64,000 nucleotides of DNA from an uncultured Desulfuromonadales bacterium (GTDB lineage: Bacteria; Desulfobacterota; Desulfuromonadia; Geobacterales; Pseudopelobacteraceae), in the NCBI GenBank assembly GCA_903868145.1, contig CAIPTY010000071.1:1-64000 (forward strand), given 5' to 3'. Position numbers and translations under genes: made by a program. The first letter of the stretch is position 1, and each line of letters starts with the position of its first letter. This document shows, piece by piece, positions 16,700 through 27,720 of the stretch. The notes under the pieces are model-generated. The model made no database searches and had not been told where the DNA came from. It saw nothing but the letters and a program-made list of their open reading frames with translations.

Positions 16700-17674
16700 T
16701 TATTGCCAGGTCTCTCTGCCGTACGGCAATGGTTTTCCGTGATCCGTTATCCAGGCTGCGATGTCCGCCATGGGTTTTTCTCTCTGAAGATCCCGCAGCA
16801 GCATGTGGTAACCGTCGTCGTAGAAGAGCTTCCGGGTTGTTTCAGGCATCTTGTCCATCATCTTGAGGGTCGGTTCTTTCGGAATGACCTGATCGTTTTT
16901 GCCGTACAGCACCAGGGTGGGTAACTGTAGTCTCGCCGACTGCGCCAGTGCTGCATCCATCAGGTTGGTGAGGCCGTACATGGCGTCAACCCGAGTGGCT
17001 TTGATAATGAGTGGGTCGCGCCCCAGATCCCGCAGCATTTCGATATTATCTGACGGCTTTATTTTCAGACTCTTGCCTGTCAGCTCCAGCCACGGGAGGG
17101 TATGGGAGGTAACGGCGAGCAGCCAGCGCTGGTACCAGGGCATGGATTCCCGCGCCCAGACTGCCGGTGCAACCAGAATAACGCCATCGACTGGCGGTGG
17201 GTTGCTTCCGGTCATGGCGACGATGGTGATGGCCCCGCCCATGCTCTCACCCAGCGCATAGAGCGGAATACCGGGGTGCCGCTTGCGAAGCTCCCGTACA
17301 AAGCTGGTGAGGTCGTTCGTGTATGCCTCGCTGCCCGACCAGAGTCCGTGCCCCGGCGCAGCGCCAAACCCTCGCTGATCATATGCATAGCAGGCGATAC
17401 CCTGTCTGTTCAGGTAGGCTCCCGTATAGGTGAAGGCCGTGTTGCGGTCATTGAAGCCGTGCAGTGCAACGATGACGGCCATGATGGGGCGATCCACCGG
17501 CAACCAGCTGCGTACCGGCAAGACTGCACCGTCAGCGGTGATAAAGCGCTCCGGTTCCAGTCTCGGCTCTCCGACTGTTTTTCCGGGGGGATTGACGACC
17601 GGCAGACATGCCGACAAGAGCAGCAGAATCACTACCAGCAGGCCCATTATGGAGATATGTCTCCGTCGGCGCAT
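16700..17674 (-). CDS. Lipoprotein alpha/beta hydrolase, monoacylglycerol lipase-like
   Basis: The protein begins MRRRRHISIMGLLVVILLLL and ends its signal in a lipobox (LLSACLPVV), so it is probably anchored in a membrane. It has VIVALHGFNDRNTAF, the nucleophile elbow ALGESMGGAITI, a catalytic Asp in LVLYGKNDQVIP and a His in DDGYHMLLRD. This is the lysophospholipase/monoacylglycerol lipase pattern. The ATG at 17674 shares one base with the eutBC stop (TGATG), so the genes are translationally coupled. An earlier ATG at 17693-17695 lacks a ribosome site. It could release fatty acids from phospholipid and feed the neighbouring ethanolamine enzyme, but that link is only inferred. Confidence 0.8.
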   Translation of the reverse strand: MRRRRHISIMGLLVVILLLLSACLPVVNPPGKTVGEPRLEPERFITADGAVLPVRSWLPVDRPIMAVIVALHGFNDRNTAFTYTGAYLNRQGIACYAYDQRGFGAAPGHGLWSGSEAYTNDLTSFVRELRKRHPGIPLYALGESMGGAITIVAMTGSNPPPVDGVILVAPAVWARESMPWYQRWLLAVTSHTLPWLELTGKSLKIKPSDNIEMLRDLGRDPLIIKATRVDAMYGLTNLMDAALAQSARLQLPTLVLYGKNDQVIPKEPTLKMMDKMPETTRKLFYDDGYHMLLRDLQREKPMADIAAWITDHGKPLPYGRETWQ

Positions 17675-19797
17675 CAAAGCGCGACTCCGGAGCATGTGTG
17701 TTCGACCATACGCTTGACACAGGTCAGAATATTGTCAACAGCGACTTCGGCGGCTTTCCCCCGGGGATGAATACTGCAGATCGCTGTTGTCAGCGAATGA
17801 TCCATCTCCGGACTCCAGAGAGATTTTCCGGTTACATCTTTTCCGTACGTCAGGTACGCAGAAAGCTGATTAAATCCAGTCCCCGGCCTTTCACCGATAA
17901 AATGAATCAGAACCTCCGGATTAAGCAACTGAGCCACATGATAGCCTGCCCGGACGCGACCGTTCTTGATGACGACATCAACATGACTGGCTTGGAATCC
18001 CCCCTCCTGTAGCGACCATCTCAATTTGGGAAGGATGTTGCGCAGGTTTTCATTCACTGCATCCGCGTTGAGGCCATCGGATGTGACAAACTGAATCAAC
18101 GGCGTCACCGCGCGCCCGGTGGAGAAACGCATAAGTTCGTTGACTCCACTTTCATTGATCAGCTCCCCTGAATCAGGGTGGGAGAGATAGTCCTCCCGGT
18201 CTGCCGCGTTTGTTGCCACATTGATACGACACGGACAACAGTCCCGAATGACAGCGGCATCAAGCGTGGCGTACAAGGCGCGTCGCGCATGCCGGTACAA
18301 TGATTCAAGCCGCGTGGAGACAGAGATCGGTCCAGAAGAATCCGCACCAAAACCGTAGCCAAGGTCGCACCCTTTTTCCTGCAAAGCGGCGATCTTCTTG
18401 AGCCCTTCTGCTGTGAGTTCATCAACGTACCTGGTATCGCCCCCCTCTTTCATATAACGGGCATAGAGACTGGCTGTCTTTTCTGCAGAGCCAGTAACTT
18501 TAACCTCGGAGTCAAGGACACCGAGAACGGTGAGCCGATTCTGCATGGCGCTTGAAATCTGTTTGTGTACCTTGGTACGAAGACGCGGATGATCCCGGTA
18601 CGACGTTGTCAGGTAGCCGAGCATGGGGTCGGCATTCCCGGCAACGGCCATGAGATATGAGGGAGCCGCCATACTCACAATGCTCTCGGCAAGGAACTTC
18701 AGCTCGGATGGGGTTATGCCCATATGGAATGTCGAGCAGACGTCGAGCCCCATGGTAATGCCGTGCAGTTTTGCCATGACGGTATCCTCCAGACAGGCTC
18801 GCATAAGCTGCGAACCGGTCCGGAACACCTCCGGGCCGATGAAACCGGCAACATCGTTGACGATCATCCATTTGCCTTGACACTGCTGCCGTACGTAGCG
18901 GGCAAGACCGTAACAGCGTGACTCCAGCGTCACCATATCGACCCCTTCTGCCGACCTGTTAGTGACCTCCGATCCCTGACCCGTTTCAAAATAGAGACCG
19001 TCAAAGCCTTTTGATAGCTCCACCAGCCCTTCGACATCGACCCCCAGCATGCCGACCAGAGCTCTCGAGGTACCGGCAAGACTCTGAAAACCGACGTCAA
19101 CCCTTGTCAGGGAACGGGCAGCAGACTGTTTTGCCATGTCCGAGAGTACACAGTAACGGGTCGGGAGTTGCAACCGTTCGACTATGCTCTGCAGCAGTTG
19201 TTCAGTCCGAACGATAGTTTCGATATCGTCACTGGCGGGATTGAGCCCGATTATGACGTCGCCGCAGCCGTAGATAAGACCTTCAAGGACGGAAAGGAGG
19301 ATTTCGTCTTCGCTGTCACCGGGGCTGTTCGGCTGGATGCGGCTGCCGAAATGCTGCGCAGAGCCGACAACAACAGAACCGTGCGAATTTTTGTCCGGCA
19401 GAATGTTGAAGATTGAACGGGAGACCTGGCTCAGTTCGTCATTATTCATGGTCTTGACGAGCGCCGCGATGACTTCACTTGGTAGACCGTCGGAATATTT
19501 GCTTACCCATGCAGCACAGGTTGTACCGGTCAGAATCGCCTTTAGCTCCCCAATGGCAAGGCAGGATATTTCGTTCAGCAACCGCCTGTTGATCGATCGG
19601 CTCAGAGCCTCTGAAACAGCGTCTTCAACAAAAACCAGCTTCGCAATGTCGCCGATCTTCATGGCAGTGATCTCTTGCTTTGCATCCTTCCTGATGACGT
19701 TGTCACCGGTTCCGCCGACCGGAAGATCGCCCTCCTTGAATTCGTTGGCTCTTGAAAATATGAGCTTTGCTGTCTCACTGTCCATCTGTCTCACCAC
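17674..19797 (-). CDS. eutBC: Ethanolamine ammonia-lyase, EutB-EutC fused in one chain
   Basis: The 707-residue protein covers both subunits of AdoCbl-dependent ethanolamine ammonia-lyase, which turns ethanolamine into acetaldehyde and ammonia. Residues 1-450 match the EutB barrel (GCGDVIIGLNPASDD, LYFETGQGSEVTN, MGLDVCSTFHMGI, PMLGYLTTSYRDHP). Residues 460-705 match EutC (RRALYATLDAA, VIKNGRVRAGYHVAQLL, IHFIGERPGTGFNQLSAYLTYG). In most bacteria these are two proteins, so the fusion is unusual. A GTG start at 19797 with GGGAG 9 bases upstream is better than the ATG at 19785. No EutA reactivase, EutH permease or microcompartment genes are nearby. It depends on the cobamide made by genes such as those at 1.7-7.2 kb. 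Confidence 0.9.
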   Translation of the reverse strand: MVRQMDSETAKLIFSRANEFKEGDLPVGGTGDNVIRKDAKQEITAMKIGDIAKLVFVEDAVSEALSRSINRRLLNEISCLAIGELKAILTGTTCAAWVSKYSDGLPSEVIAALVKTMNNDELSQVSRSIFNILPDKNSHGSVVVGSAQHFGSRIQPNSPGDSEDEILLSVLEGLIYGCGDVIIGLNPASDDIETIVRTEQLLQSIVERLQLPTRYCVLSDMAKQSAARSLTRVDVGFQSLAGTSRALVGMLGVDVEGLVELSKGFDGLYFETGQGSEVTNRSAEGVDMVTLESRCYGLARYVRQQCQGKWMIVNDVAGFIGPEVFRTGSQLMRACLEDTVMAKLHGITMGLDVCSTFHMGITPSELKFLAESIVSMAAPSYLMAVAGNADPMLGYLTTSYRDHPRLRTKVHKQISSAMQNRLTVLGVLDSEVKVTGSAEKTASLYARYMKEGGDTRYVDELTAEGLKKIAALQEKGCDLGYGFGADSSGPISVSTRLESLYRHARRALYATLDAAVIRDCCPCRINVATNAADREDYLSHPDSGELINESGVNELMRFSTGRAVTPLIQFVTSDGLNADAVNENLRNILPKLRWSLQEGGFQASHVDVVIKNGRVRAGYHVAQLLNPEVLIHFIGERPGTGFNQLSAYLTYGKDVTGKSLWSPEMDHSLTTAICSIHPRGKAAEVAVDNILTCVKRMVEHTCSGVAL

Positions 19798-19895
19798 GTT
19801 TGGGTTCTCCCGGAGACCAAAGCAAACGAACGGGTTTAGCAGGCAGGCTGAATTTGTGCAGAGAGCCTGAATTGAATCAACAGGCCTCGATTCTC

Positions 19896-20195
19896 CTACT
19901 CGGGATTTGGGGGCTCTGTGATTTTTGTAATTCTTTTTTCCGGGTCACCATACTCAGGATAATACGTGTACGTGATGGTAATCTGTTTTTTCGCATTTTG
20001 AAAACTCAGCAATTCATCCTCAAAATCCCGGACGTTGGTAATCAGGTTGAGAATATTTATGTCATTTCCCGTTTTTATTTTAATTTTGCCATCGCCGGGT
20101 CGTCTCGCTTCAAAGCTGAGAATTGTTCCGCTCATCTGACCTGTGCAGCCCAAAATAGCGAGACAAATCACACACAACAAAGCCCGTTTTAACAT
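19896..20195 (-). CDS. Small lipoprotein of unknown function
   Basis: The 99-residue protein has a signal ending in LAILGCTGQ, a lipobox with Cys near residue 17. The mature part (KIKIKTGNDINILNLITNVR, then YTYYPEYGDPEKRITKI) is probably mostly strand and has no recognised motif. AGGACTC precedes the start. It stands alone between eutBC and the DUF2786 gene. Confidence 0.6.
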   Translation of the reverse strand: MLKRALLCVICLAILGCTGQMSGTILSFEARRPGDGKIKIKTGNDINILNLITNVRDFEDELLSFQNAKKQITITYTYYPEYGDPEKRITKITEPPNPE

Positions 20196-20315
20196 CAGAG
20201 TCCTCCATGATGAGCAAAAATATATTTTACCGCCATAGCCTGGACGTCAGTATCGTAATCTTGACCAGATCATTTTACAACTGATACCCCTAAAAATCTC
20301 TTTCCGCACGCAGCA

Positions 20316-21020
20316 TTATCGGGGCAGCATCCTCTCTGCGTGAACCCCACCGGCGATCCCCTTGTGAATCCCGATCTCTCTGCCATCCGCCTGGCCTTTA
20401 CCGTAGGCATCGGCGTTGATGTAACTCTTACGGCTCCGTACCGTTCGCAGATTGCCAAGTTCGGTCATAGTCTGCCTGATCAACCCCTCCTTGACGGGAA
20501 CAAGTGCCGTGCTCGTTATAGGTGTCTGAATCTTCTGCTCGCGAAGCCGGGCGGATATGGTGCTCGCCGCTCCAAGGAGGTACGATTGTTTGAGAAGCTC
20601 CCGATTCCTCCCGGTGAAGCGCCCATTGACGTGGTGCTTCATGTAGCTGCCGCAGAGCTTTCTGACGACCCGCTGCAGGTACGAGAAGGTATATGAGGCA
20701 ACCTGAACATCAGCACCAACACCAATGAAGATCATGCGTCCGGTTGCCGGGTAATGTACCGTCTGACAATCGAAAGCGGTGCTGACTCCTCCGAACAGGA
20801 GGCGCAACCATTTTGAGAGTACCTTCGGGACGGTCGTTTCGATCTTGTCCGCCTTGTCCGGTCTCTGTGTGGTGTCAATGTCGGCCATGGCCAGGTTGTG
20901 TTCAGAGAGAAGCCGGTGAGCGTGTGCAGCGGCAAGAGCAGCTTCGTGTTCGTTCGAGCTTTGAGCCAGGGCCAGCAGTTTTTTTATTTTCTCGATGATC
21001 GGCGGGGTATTGTTTATCAT
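20316..21020 (-). CDS. DUF2786 domain protein
   Basis: The 234-residue protein begins with the DUF2786 motif: IIEKIKKLLALAQSSNEHEA, then AAHAHRLLSEHNLAMADID. This is a helical unit often found in phage and plasmid proteins. A second region (WLRLLFGGVSTAFDCQTVH, YLQRVVRKLCGSYMKHH) matches the DUF7168-like part that often follows it. The C-terminus is basic (RTVRSRKSYINADAYGKGQADGR). No biochemical function is known. The phage/plasmid distribution and isolated position suggest acquisition. It is not obviously co-transcribed with its neighbours. Confidence 0.7.
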   Translation of the reverse strand: MINNTPPIIEKIKKLLALAQSSNEHEAALAAAHAHRLLSEHNLAMADIDTTQRPDKADKIETTVPKVLSKWLRLLFGGVSTAFDCQTVHYPATGRMIFIGVGADVQVASYTFSYLQRVVRKLCGSYMKHHVNGRFTGRNRELLKQSYLLGAASTISARLREQKIQTPITSTALVPVKEGLIRQTMTELGNLRTVRSRKSYINADAYGKGQADGREIGIHKGIAGGVHAERMLPR

Positions 21021-21049
21021 GGTGTCAGTTCCATTATTCCTCGCCAGCC

Positions 21050-23317
21050 CTATTCACCAACCGTCCAGTCATAGCTGCTGTAGACTTTGGTATTCCGGCT
21101 GCCGTATTCGCCCTTTGCTTCGATCACGGTACTGGAACCCGGAACGGGAATCACCATTTTCTTATCCAGATTATCTTTCATCTGGCCAATCGCAGAGAGA
21201 AAAATACTGAGATCTTCGATAAAATAATCATCACTTATGTGCGGATAGGTCTTACCGGACATTTCGTTACTCCCCTGACACTGGACTTTCCAGGCCACAC
21301 CGGTAAGCTTGGGATGCAGATCTTTAGCCAGGCCACGGTCTGTCACCCGGCAGGCTGAGGTCATGACCATGTCATAGGTATGGTTTTTTGTGTTTGCAAG
21401 TTTGTAGCGGACCGACTGCTGCGCACCGATCTGCATCGGAAAGAGACTCCCCTTCAGCTCATCGATACTCTCGATGACTCCGTTGCTCCCGCTTTTGGTA
21501 GTAAAACCCAGGTTCAGGACATTTCCGCATAAGTAACTGGTTGAAGTGGCAAGATCCGAGTAGCTGTAGGTATTATTCATGGCATAACACTTGTCTCCAA
21601 GCGGCATGAATTCCTTTTTTTCCGAGGAATCCGTGGGTTTCGGAGTTGCCAGGGTTCTGCTCTTTGATCCGGTGTATTGAAGTTGCGACGTGGAGTGTGA
21701 GGTGACGCTGATCGGGCGGGGGCGCGGCAAGTTTCGATAGGCCTCAGAGCTCTCGAGAGTCTTCCAGACCGTCTCGCTCACCGTAAAGGGAAGTACAGGG
21801 CGTGTCGGAGTGCGACGATATTCTTCTTCCTTCTGGCGTGCCAGCTCCACATGGCGGCCGTTGGGATACTTCTCGAGATAGCCCCGCATGGCAGCGCTGG
21901 TGGATGAGGCCAGTGCATTCTTCCATTGTGTCTCCTCTTCACGAACGGCTGTCTCTGTTTTCAGTCTGCTCAATCGCGAGGGTATGAGTGCCGCATATTT
22001 TCCGGACGGATACCGGTTGATATAGTTCTGGTATGCCGTTTCACTATTGTCACGTTCGGCGTCCGCCCATGCCTCCTGCTCTTTTTTCACCTCTGCGGCC
22101 GTCGCCTCGTCGTCAAACTTCTTGAGCCTCGCCCGAGCCAGGGCCAGGTATCGGCCCTTGGGATACTGGATCAGATAAACCTTGTAATCGTCCCTGAGCC
22201 CGCCGCCATCCACGGCCTTCCAGAGTGATGCTTCATTATCATCAGAGCCGCCGGGCGACGCTGGCGGGACCGGGTTCTGTGCCGGCCTGCTCGCCTCCAG
22301 CGGCCTTCTGCCCTTGAGTTTGGCAATCTTTACCTTTGCCTGGGACGCATGCCGCCCTTTCGGATACTGCTTCAGATACTCCCTGAATACAGCCGCATCG
22401 TCACTATCAGCGATTTCCACCCACAAATCCTCCTCGATCTGCGATGCGGTGCGTACAGCAGGCGCTTTCACGTCCGGTGGTGCAATCCTGCTCCCGGTTG
22501 CAGCCGGTCGCCCTTCGCCCCTGCGAAAATAAAACGTACCCAGGGATTGATCGTAAAGTGCGGGCACCTGCTCATGCCCGACGGTTTTTGCCATCTCCAC
22601 AACCTCTTCCCGGACGCTTCTCAGCACCTCGCTGACCGATACACCCTGCCTCTCCATTTCCTTCAGGAAAATACGGGTGAAGACACCGTTGGGGTTCGTG
22701 TCATTATTGCCCAGCCGATCGAGCGCCTGTTGACCTGTTCCGGCAGAATAGAGCACCATCTGCCCGGTTGCCGCCGTGGTCGGCGCAAGGCCGCGTCCGC
22801 CGATGGCCCGGCCCGTCTGCTTGAACGGGTTGTTCCGGCAGGCATCGACAATCGCCAGCGTAAAGCGGGCCTTCTGTTCCTGCAGATCGTCCAGCACCCT
22901 CTGCAAGGGCACCGCATCGTCCTTGACCTGCTCCTCACTGTCACTCCGGATATCCACCGGTAGCAGATAGTTGGAAGCAGCCAACTGAACGCCGTGGCCG
23001 GAGTAGTAGAAGACCGCCTCGTCCCCTCCGCTCACCTGTGATTTGAAGGTGCGCAGTGACGCTTTCAATGTGCTGAGATCGGTATCCAGCCTGAGGGTGA
23101 CTTGGAAACCGGCCTGCTCCAGCGCCCTGGCTATGGAGCGGGCATCGGCCCGTGCGTTGTTCAGCGCCTGCAAGCTTTTGTAACTGTCGTTACCTATGAC
23201 CAGCGCAACACGTTTGCCGCTCGTGGAATGCACCGCAAGGCCGCGATTATCTGCCGCCAGAACCGAGCTCTGGATGAAAAACAACGAGATTGTCACAACG
23301 AGCAAAAGGTGTTGCAT
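21050..23317 (-). CDS. Secreted caspase-like (metacaspase/peptidase C14) protein with four YPxG repeats
   Basis: After a signal peptide (MQHLLLVVTISLFFIQSSVL) residues 30-240 form a caspase-fold domain: RVALVIGNDSYKSLQALNNA, the catalytic His in VFYYSGHGVQL and the catalytic Cys in AIVDACRNNPF. Residues about 295-520 hold four copies of a module of the form W...A...YL..YPxGRHA.LA...L. The C-terminal 200 residues are beta-rich and unrecognised. The ATG at 23317 is preferred over 23377 because GGGAGAAGC precedes it and the signal begins there. Both dyad residues are present, so it may be an active arginine/lysine-specific protease in the periplasm. The target and partners are unknown. Confidence 0.82.
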   Translation of the reverse strand: MQHLLLVVTISLFFIQSSVLAADNRGLAVHSTSGKRVALVIGNDSYKSLQALNNARADARSIARALEQAGFQVTLRLDTDLSTLKASLRTFKSQVSGGDEAVFYYSGHGVQLAASNYLLPVDIRSDSEEQVKDDAVPLQRVLDDLQEQKARFTLAIVDACRNNPFKQTGRAIGGRGLAPTTAATGQMVLYSAGTGQQALDRLGNNDTNPNGVFTRIFLKEMERQGVSVSEVLRSVREEVVEMAKTVGHEQVPALYDQSLGTFYFRRGEGRPAATGSRIAPPDVKAPAVRTASQIEEDLWVEIADSDDAAVFREYLKQYPKGRHASQAKVKIAKLKGRRPLEASRPAQNPVPPASPGGSDDNEASLWKAVDGGGLRDDYKVYLIQYPKGRYLALARARLKKFDDEATAAEVKKEQEAWADAERDNSETAYQNYINRYPSGKYAALIPSRLSRLKTETAVREEETQWKNALASSTSAAMRGYLEKYPNGRHVELARQKEEEYRRTPTRPVLPFTVSETVWKTLESSEAYRNLPRPRPISVTSHSTSQLQYTGSKSRTLATPKPTDSSEKKEFMPLGDKCYAMNNTYSYSDLATSTSYLCGNVLNLGFTTKSGSNGVIESIDELKGSLFPMQIGAQQSVRYKLANTKNHTYDMVMTSACRVTDRGLAKDLHPKLTGVAWKVQCQGSNEMSGKTYPHISDDYFIEDLSIFLSAIGQMKDNLDKKMVIPVPGSSTVIEAKGEYGSRNTKVYSSYDWTVGE

Positions 23318-23378
23318 GATGCTTCTCCCCCATTCAAACGGGTTAGGGACTGGAAACGTATTCATTTGGGAGTTCAAT

Positions 23379-24596
<1,218 letters not shown>

Positions 24597-24615
24597 AATT
24601 CAAACTCCTGAAGCA

Positions 24616-24718
24616 TTTCACCACTGAGACACGGAGACACTGAGAAAACCGGAACATTTAACCTTAAAAAAAGATTTTTTTCCTGATTCTACTCCGTGTC
24701 TCTGTGTCTCCGTGATGG
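24616..24718. repeat. Inverted-repeat element (103 bp) of the CACAGAGACACGGAG family
   Basis: The left arm (24616-24648) contains CACTGAGACACGGAGACACTG. The right arm (24691-24718) contains CTCCGTGTCTCTGTGTCTCC, its near reverse complement. About 42 AT-rich bases lie between them. It fills the ymdB-tyrS gap and has no coding capacity. The same arm motif recurs near 50.79 and at 54.29-54.43 kb, so this is a dispersed miniature element. Confidence 0.75.
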
Positions 24719-24729
24719 ATTTTGATCTG

Positions 24730-25515
24730 TTAGCAGCTCATATTTATTCGTTCAATGCTGACCGCCTTGCCGCTTGTCTCATCCACCCCGACGACCACTC
24801 CGTTCAGGCGGATATCCTTTTTGGCCACCTCAAACTTGGCCGGCAACTGGTTCAGAAATTTGCGGATCGTCTCTTCCTTGCCCATGCCGATCACGGAATC
24901 GAAACTGCCGGTCATGCCGGCATCGGTCATGAAGGCGGTGCCCTGGGTCAGGATCCGCTCGTCCGCTGTCTGGACATGTGTGTGGGTGCCGATCAGGGCA
25001 GTGACCCGGCCATCCAGATACCAGCCAAGGGCCGATTTTTCAGACGTGGCTTCGGCATGGAAATCCACGAAGACGATCTGCGTCTCCTGTTTCAGCCTTT
25101 CGATTTCACGGTCTGCGGTTCGGAAGGGGCATTCCAGATTTTTCAGATAGATCCTTCCCTCCAGGTTGAGTACCGCGATTTTTACCCCGCCGGGGGTCGA
25201 AAACAGCATGCTGCCGCGACCGGGAACCCCTTCGACATAATTGGCGGGCCGGATGATGCGCGGGTCGGCCAGAATCAGGGAAACCTGCTCCTTCTTGTCC
25301 CAGATGTGGTTGCCGCTGGTGAGGCAATGAACTCCCATTTTAAAGAGTTCGCTGGCGACATCAACCGTCAGGCCGAATCCACCGGCGGCATTTTCAGCGT
25401 TGGCAATGACCATGTCGATGGCATGCCGGTCCACCAGGCGGTCAAGCTCCCGTGAAAGAGCCTGACGCCCCGGTTTTCCGACTACATCACCTATAAACAG
25501 AATTTTAACGGGCAT
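24730..25515 (-). CDS. ymdB: YmdB-family metallophosphoesterase
   Basis: This 261-residue member of the TIGR00282 family hydrolyses 2',3'-cyclic nucleotide monophosphates in characterised homologues. Metal ligands are visible in [47 protein letters not shown] and [13 protein letters not shown]. The ATG at 25515 overlaps the rny stop by 11 bases, and an upstream start at 25536 would only add residues read from rny. RNase Y and YmdB adjacency is widely conserved, which suggests linked RNA turnover. No separate ribosome site is visible. Confidence 0.93.
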   Translation of the reverse strand: MPVKILFIGDVVGKPGRQALSRELDRLVDRHAIDMVIANAENAAGGFGLTVDVASELFKMGVHCLTSGNHIWDKKEQVSLILADPRIIRPANYVEGVPGRGSMLFSTPGGVKIAVLNLEGRIYLKNLECPFRTADREIERLKQETQIVFVDFHAEATSEKSALGWYLDGRVTALIGTHTHVQTADERILTQGTAFMTDAGMTGSFDSVIGMGKEETIRKFLNQLPAKFEVAKKDIRLNGVVVGVDETSGKAVSIERINMSC

Positions 25516-27073
25516 ACTCAATTGCGCGGGTTTCACGGATCACATTAACCTTGATCTGCCCCGGATAGGTCATCTCCGCCTCGATCTTTTTGGCGATGTC
25601 GCGGGCCATGATCACGGCGGTCTCATCCGTAACCTGATCGCTGGAAACCATCACGCGGATCTCCCGACCGGCCTGAATGGCAAAGGAGTTGGTCACACCG
25701 CCGAATGATGTTGCGATGCGCTCCAGGTCTTCCAGGCGCTTGACGTAGGTCTCCATCATCTCACGCCGCGCTCCGGGGCGGGCTCCGGACAGGGCATCGG
25801 CCGCCTGAACCAGAATCGCCAGCACCGTGGACGGTTTCTCGTCTTCGTGATGAGCCATGATGGCATGCACGATTTTCGGGGACTCACCGTATTTGCGGGC
25901 CAGCTCGGCGCCGATAACGGCATGGGAACCCTCGACCTCGTGGTCGACGGCCTTGCCCAGATCGTGCAGCAGGCCGGCACGTTTGGCCTGTTTGACGTTG
26001 ACCCCCAGCTCGGCAGCCATGATGCCGCACAGAAAGGCCACTTCCAGCGAATGCTGGTAGACATTCTGGGTGTAGGAGGTACGATATTTCAGGCGGCCGA
26101 TCAGCTTGAGCACCTCGGGATGGATACCGTGAACGCCAAGATCGAAGGCGGCCTGCTCCCCGGCTTCCTTGATGGATTGCTCAACCTCTTCAGTGGACTT
26201 GGCAACCACCTCTTCGATACGACCGGGATGGATGCGGCCATCTGCCAGAAGCTTTTCCAGTGACAGGCGGGCCACTTCACGGCGCACCGGGTTGAATCCC
26301 GAGAGGATGACCGCTTCGGGGGTATCGTCGATGATCAGGTCGATGCCGGTTGCAGCCTCAAGCGCACGGATGTTGCGCCCCTCGCGACCGATGATGCGCC
26401 CTTTCATCTCGTCGGACGGCAGCGGCACGACTGAGACCGTGCGTTCGGCGACATATTCACCGGCATAGCGCTGGATGGCCAGCGCCATGATATCGCGTGC
26501 TTTTTTATCGGCTGTCTCACGTGCTTCCTCTTCAATCTGTTTGATGATTTTGGCCGCGTCGTGCTTGGCCTCGTCCTCCATGACGTTCATCAGCTCTTTC
26601 TTTGCCTCTGCGGCTGACATGCCGGATATGCTCTCCAGCTTGGCTTTCTGGACATCGGCTGCCTTTTTCAGATCTTCTTCCCGCTGGCCAAGAGCCTGCT
26701 CCTTGGTGGAAATGGTCTGTTCTTTTTTGAGGATATCAAGCTCTTTCTGGTCGAACAGCGCCACCTTCTTGTCGAGATTTTCTTCTTTCTGGAGCAGTCG
26801 TTTTTCCAGTCCCAGAAGATCCTTCTTTTTTTCCGTCATCTCCCGCTCATGCCCGGCCTTGGCTTCAAGAGCAGCATCCTTGGCCTGGAGTTCGGCTTCC
26901 TTGGTGATGGTGTCGGCTTCCCGGCGGGCATCGTCGATCATTTTGCTTGCCAGCTCTTCAGCCTGACGCACAATGGTGCCGGAATCCTTTCTGTTCATCC
27001 TGCTACCGGCGAAATAGGCACCGATAGCTGCCACCAGAGCACTTACAATCACAACTACAAAAGTCACGTCCAT
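25505..27073 (-). CDS. rny: Ribonuclease Y
   Basis: This 522-residue membrane-anchored endoribonuclease begins mRNA decay. It has an N-terminal membrane helix ([20 protein letters not shown]), a long coiled coil (residues 30-200, rich in Lys/Glu/Ala), a KH domain ([17 protein letters not shown]) and an HD domain with metal ligands in [18 protein letters not shown]. It ends EYAR as usual. The ATG at 27073 has GAGGAGG upstream and begins at the membrane helix; extensions further upstream run into fau. fau ends one base before this start. Confidence 0.97.
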   Translation of the reverse strand: MDVTFVVVIVSALVAAIGAYFAGSRMNRKDSGTIVRQAEELASKMIDDARREADTITKEAELQAKDAALEAKAGHEREMTEKKKDLLGLEKRLLQKEENLDKKVALFDQKELDILKKEQTISTKEQALGQREEDLKKAADVQKAKLESISGMSAAEAKKELMNVMEDEAKHDAAKIIKQIEEEARETADKKARDIMALAIQRYAGEYVAERTVSVVPLPSDEMKGRIIGREGRNIRALEAATGIDLIIDDTPEAVILSGFNPVRREVARLSLEKLLADGRIHPGRIEEVVAKSTEEVEQSIKEAGEQAAFDLGVHGIHPEVLKLIGRLKYRTSYTQNVYQHSLEVAFLCGIMAAELGVNVKQAKRAGLLHDLGKAVDHEVEGSHAVIGAELARKYGESPKIVHAIMAHHEDEKPSTVLAILVQAADALSGARPGARREMMETYVKRLEDLERIATSFGGVTNSFAIQAGREIRVMVSSDQVTDETAVIMARDIAKKIEAEMTYPGQIKVNVIRETRAIEYAR

Positions 27074-27074
27074 A

Positions 27075-27686
27075 TCAATAACCTCCTCTATGTGAATCCG
27101 GGCCCTCATAATGGCACCGGTTACTTCCGCAATGGATGATCCTCCGGTCGGTGACCAGGATTTCCATCCGTATGTCATGCCGCTCGACGGGGATCGCCCC
27201 CTCAATCAGCTGAAAATCGTGGCATAGCCCTATCAGATGCGCCTTTCTGTGGGGATGCTGGAGAAAACGGTCGTAGAAACCCCTGCCATAGCCGATGCGA
27301 TGTCCGGCGCAATCAAAAACCACGCCCGGCACAACGATCAGATCCGGTTTATCAGCCAGATGGTCATTGCCGGTGGGGCGTGGCTCCGGGATGCCGAAAC
27401 ACCCCTCGGAGAGACAGCTTGATCCCTCTATCTGGCGAAAGACCATCCGGTCACCGGTGACAGCGGGATACAGAACTCGCTTGCCTGTCGCCAATGAAGC
27501 GTCCCGGAGAGCCGACGTATCTGTTTCGTTACGGGTCGGTGCATACAGCGCAACGCAATCCGCCTTGGAAAACTCTTCAAGGGAGAGTAGATGTTCCTGA
27601 GCCATCAGGCTGGACTCGTGCCACTCTTCGTGGCTGAGAGCCCCCCGCCGGGCCAGTACCTGCTGACGGAGCGACTGTTTGGGCAT
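27075..27686 (-). CDS. fau: 5-formyltetrahydrofolate cyclo-ligase
   Basis: The 203-residue ATP-dependent enzyme returns 5-formyl-THF to the folate pool as 5,10-methenyl-THF. The conserved C-terminal [11 protein letters not shown] and the earlier [15 protein letters not shown] are present, with [18 protein letters not shown] between them. The gene follows the probable 6S RNA and zapA, an arrangement shared with many proteobacteria. Its last codons contain the rny ribosome site. The C-terminal [13 protein letters not shown] is probably just lineage-specific. Confidence 0.92.
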   Translation of the reverse strand: MPKQSLRQQVLARRGALSHEEWHESSLMAQEHLLSLEEFSKADCVALYAPTRNETDTSALRDASLATGKRVLYPAVTGDRMVFRQIEGSSCLSEGCFGIPEPRPTGNDHLADKPDLIVVPGVVFDCAGHRIGYGRGFYDRFLQHPHRKAHLIGLCHDFQLIEGAIPVERHDIRMEILVTDRRIIHCGSNRCHYEGPDSHRGGY

Positions 27687-27720
27687 ACTGTCCCTTTACA
27701 GGACGCAAAAATGAAGTGCT

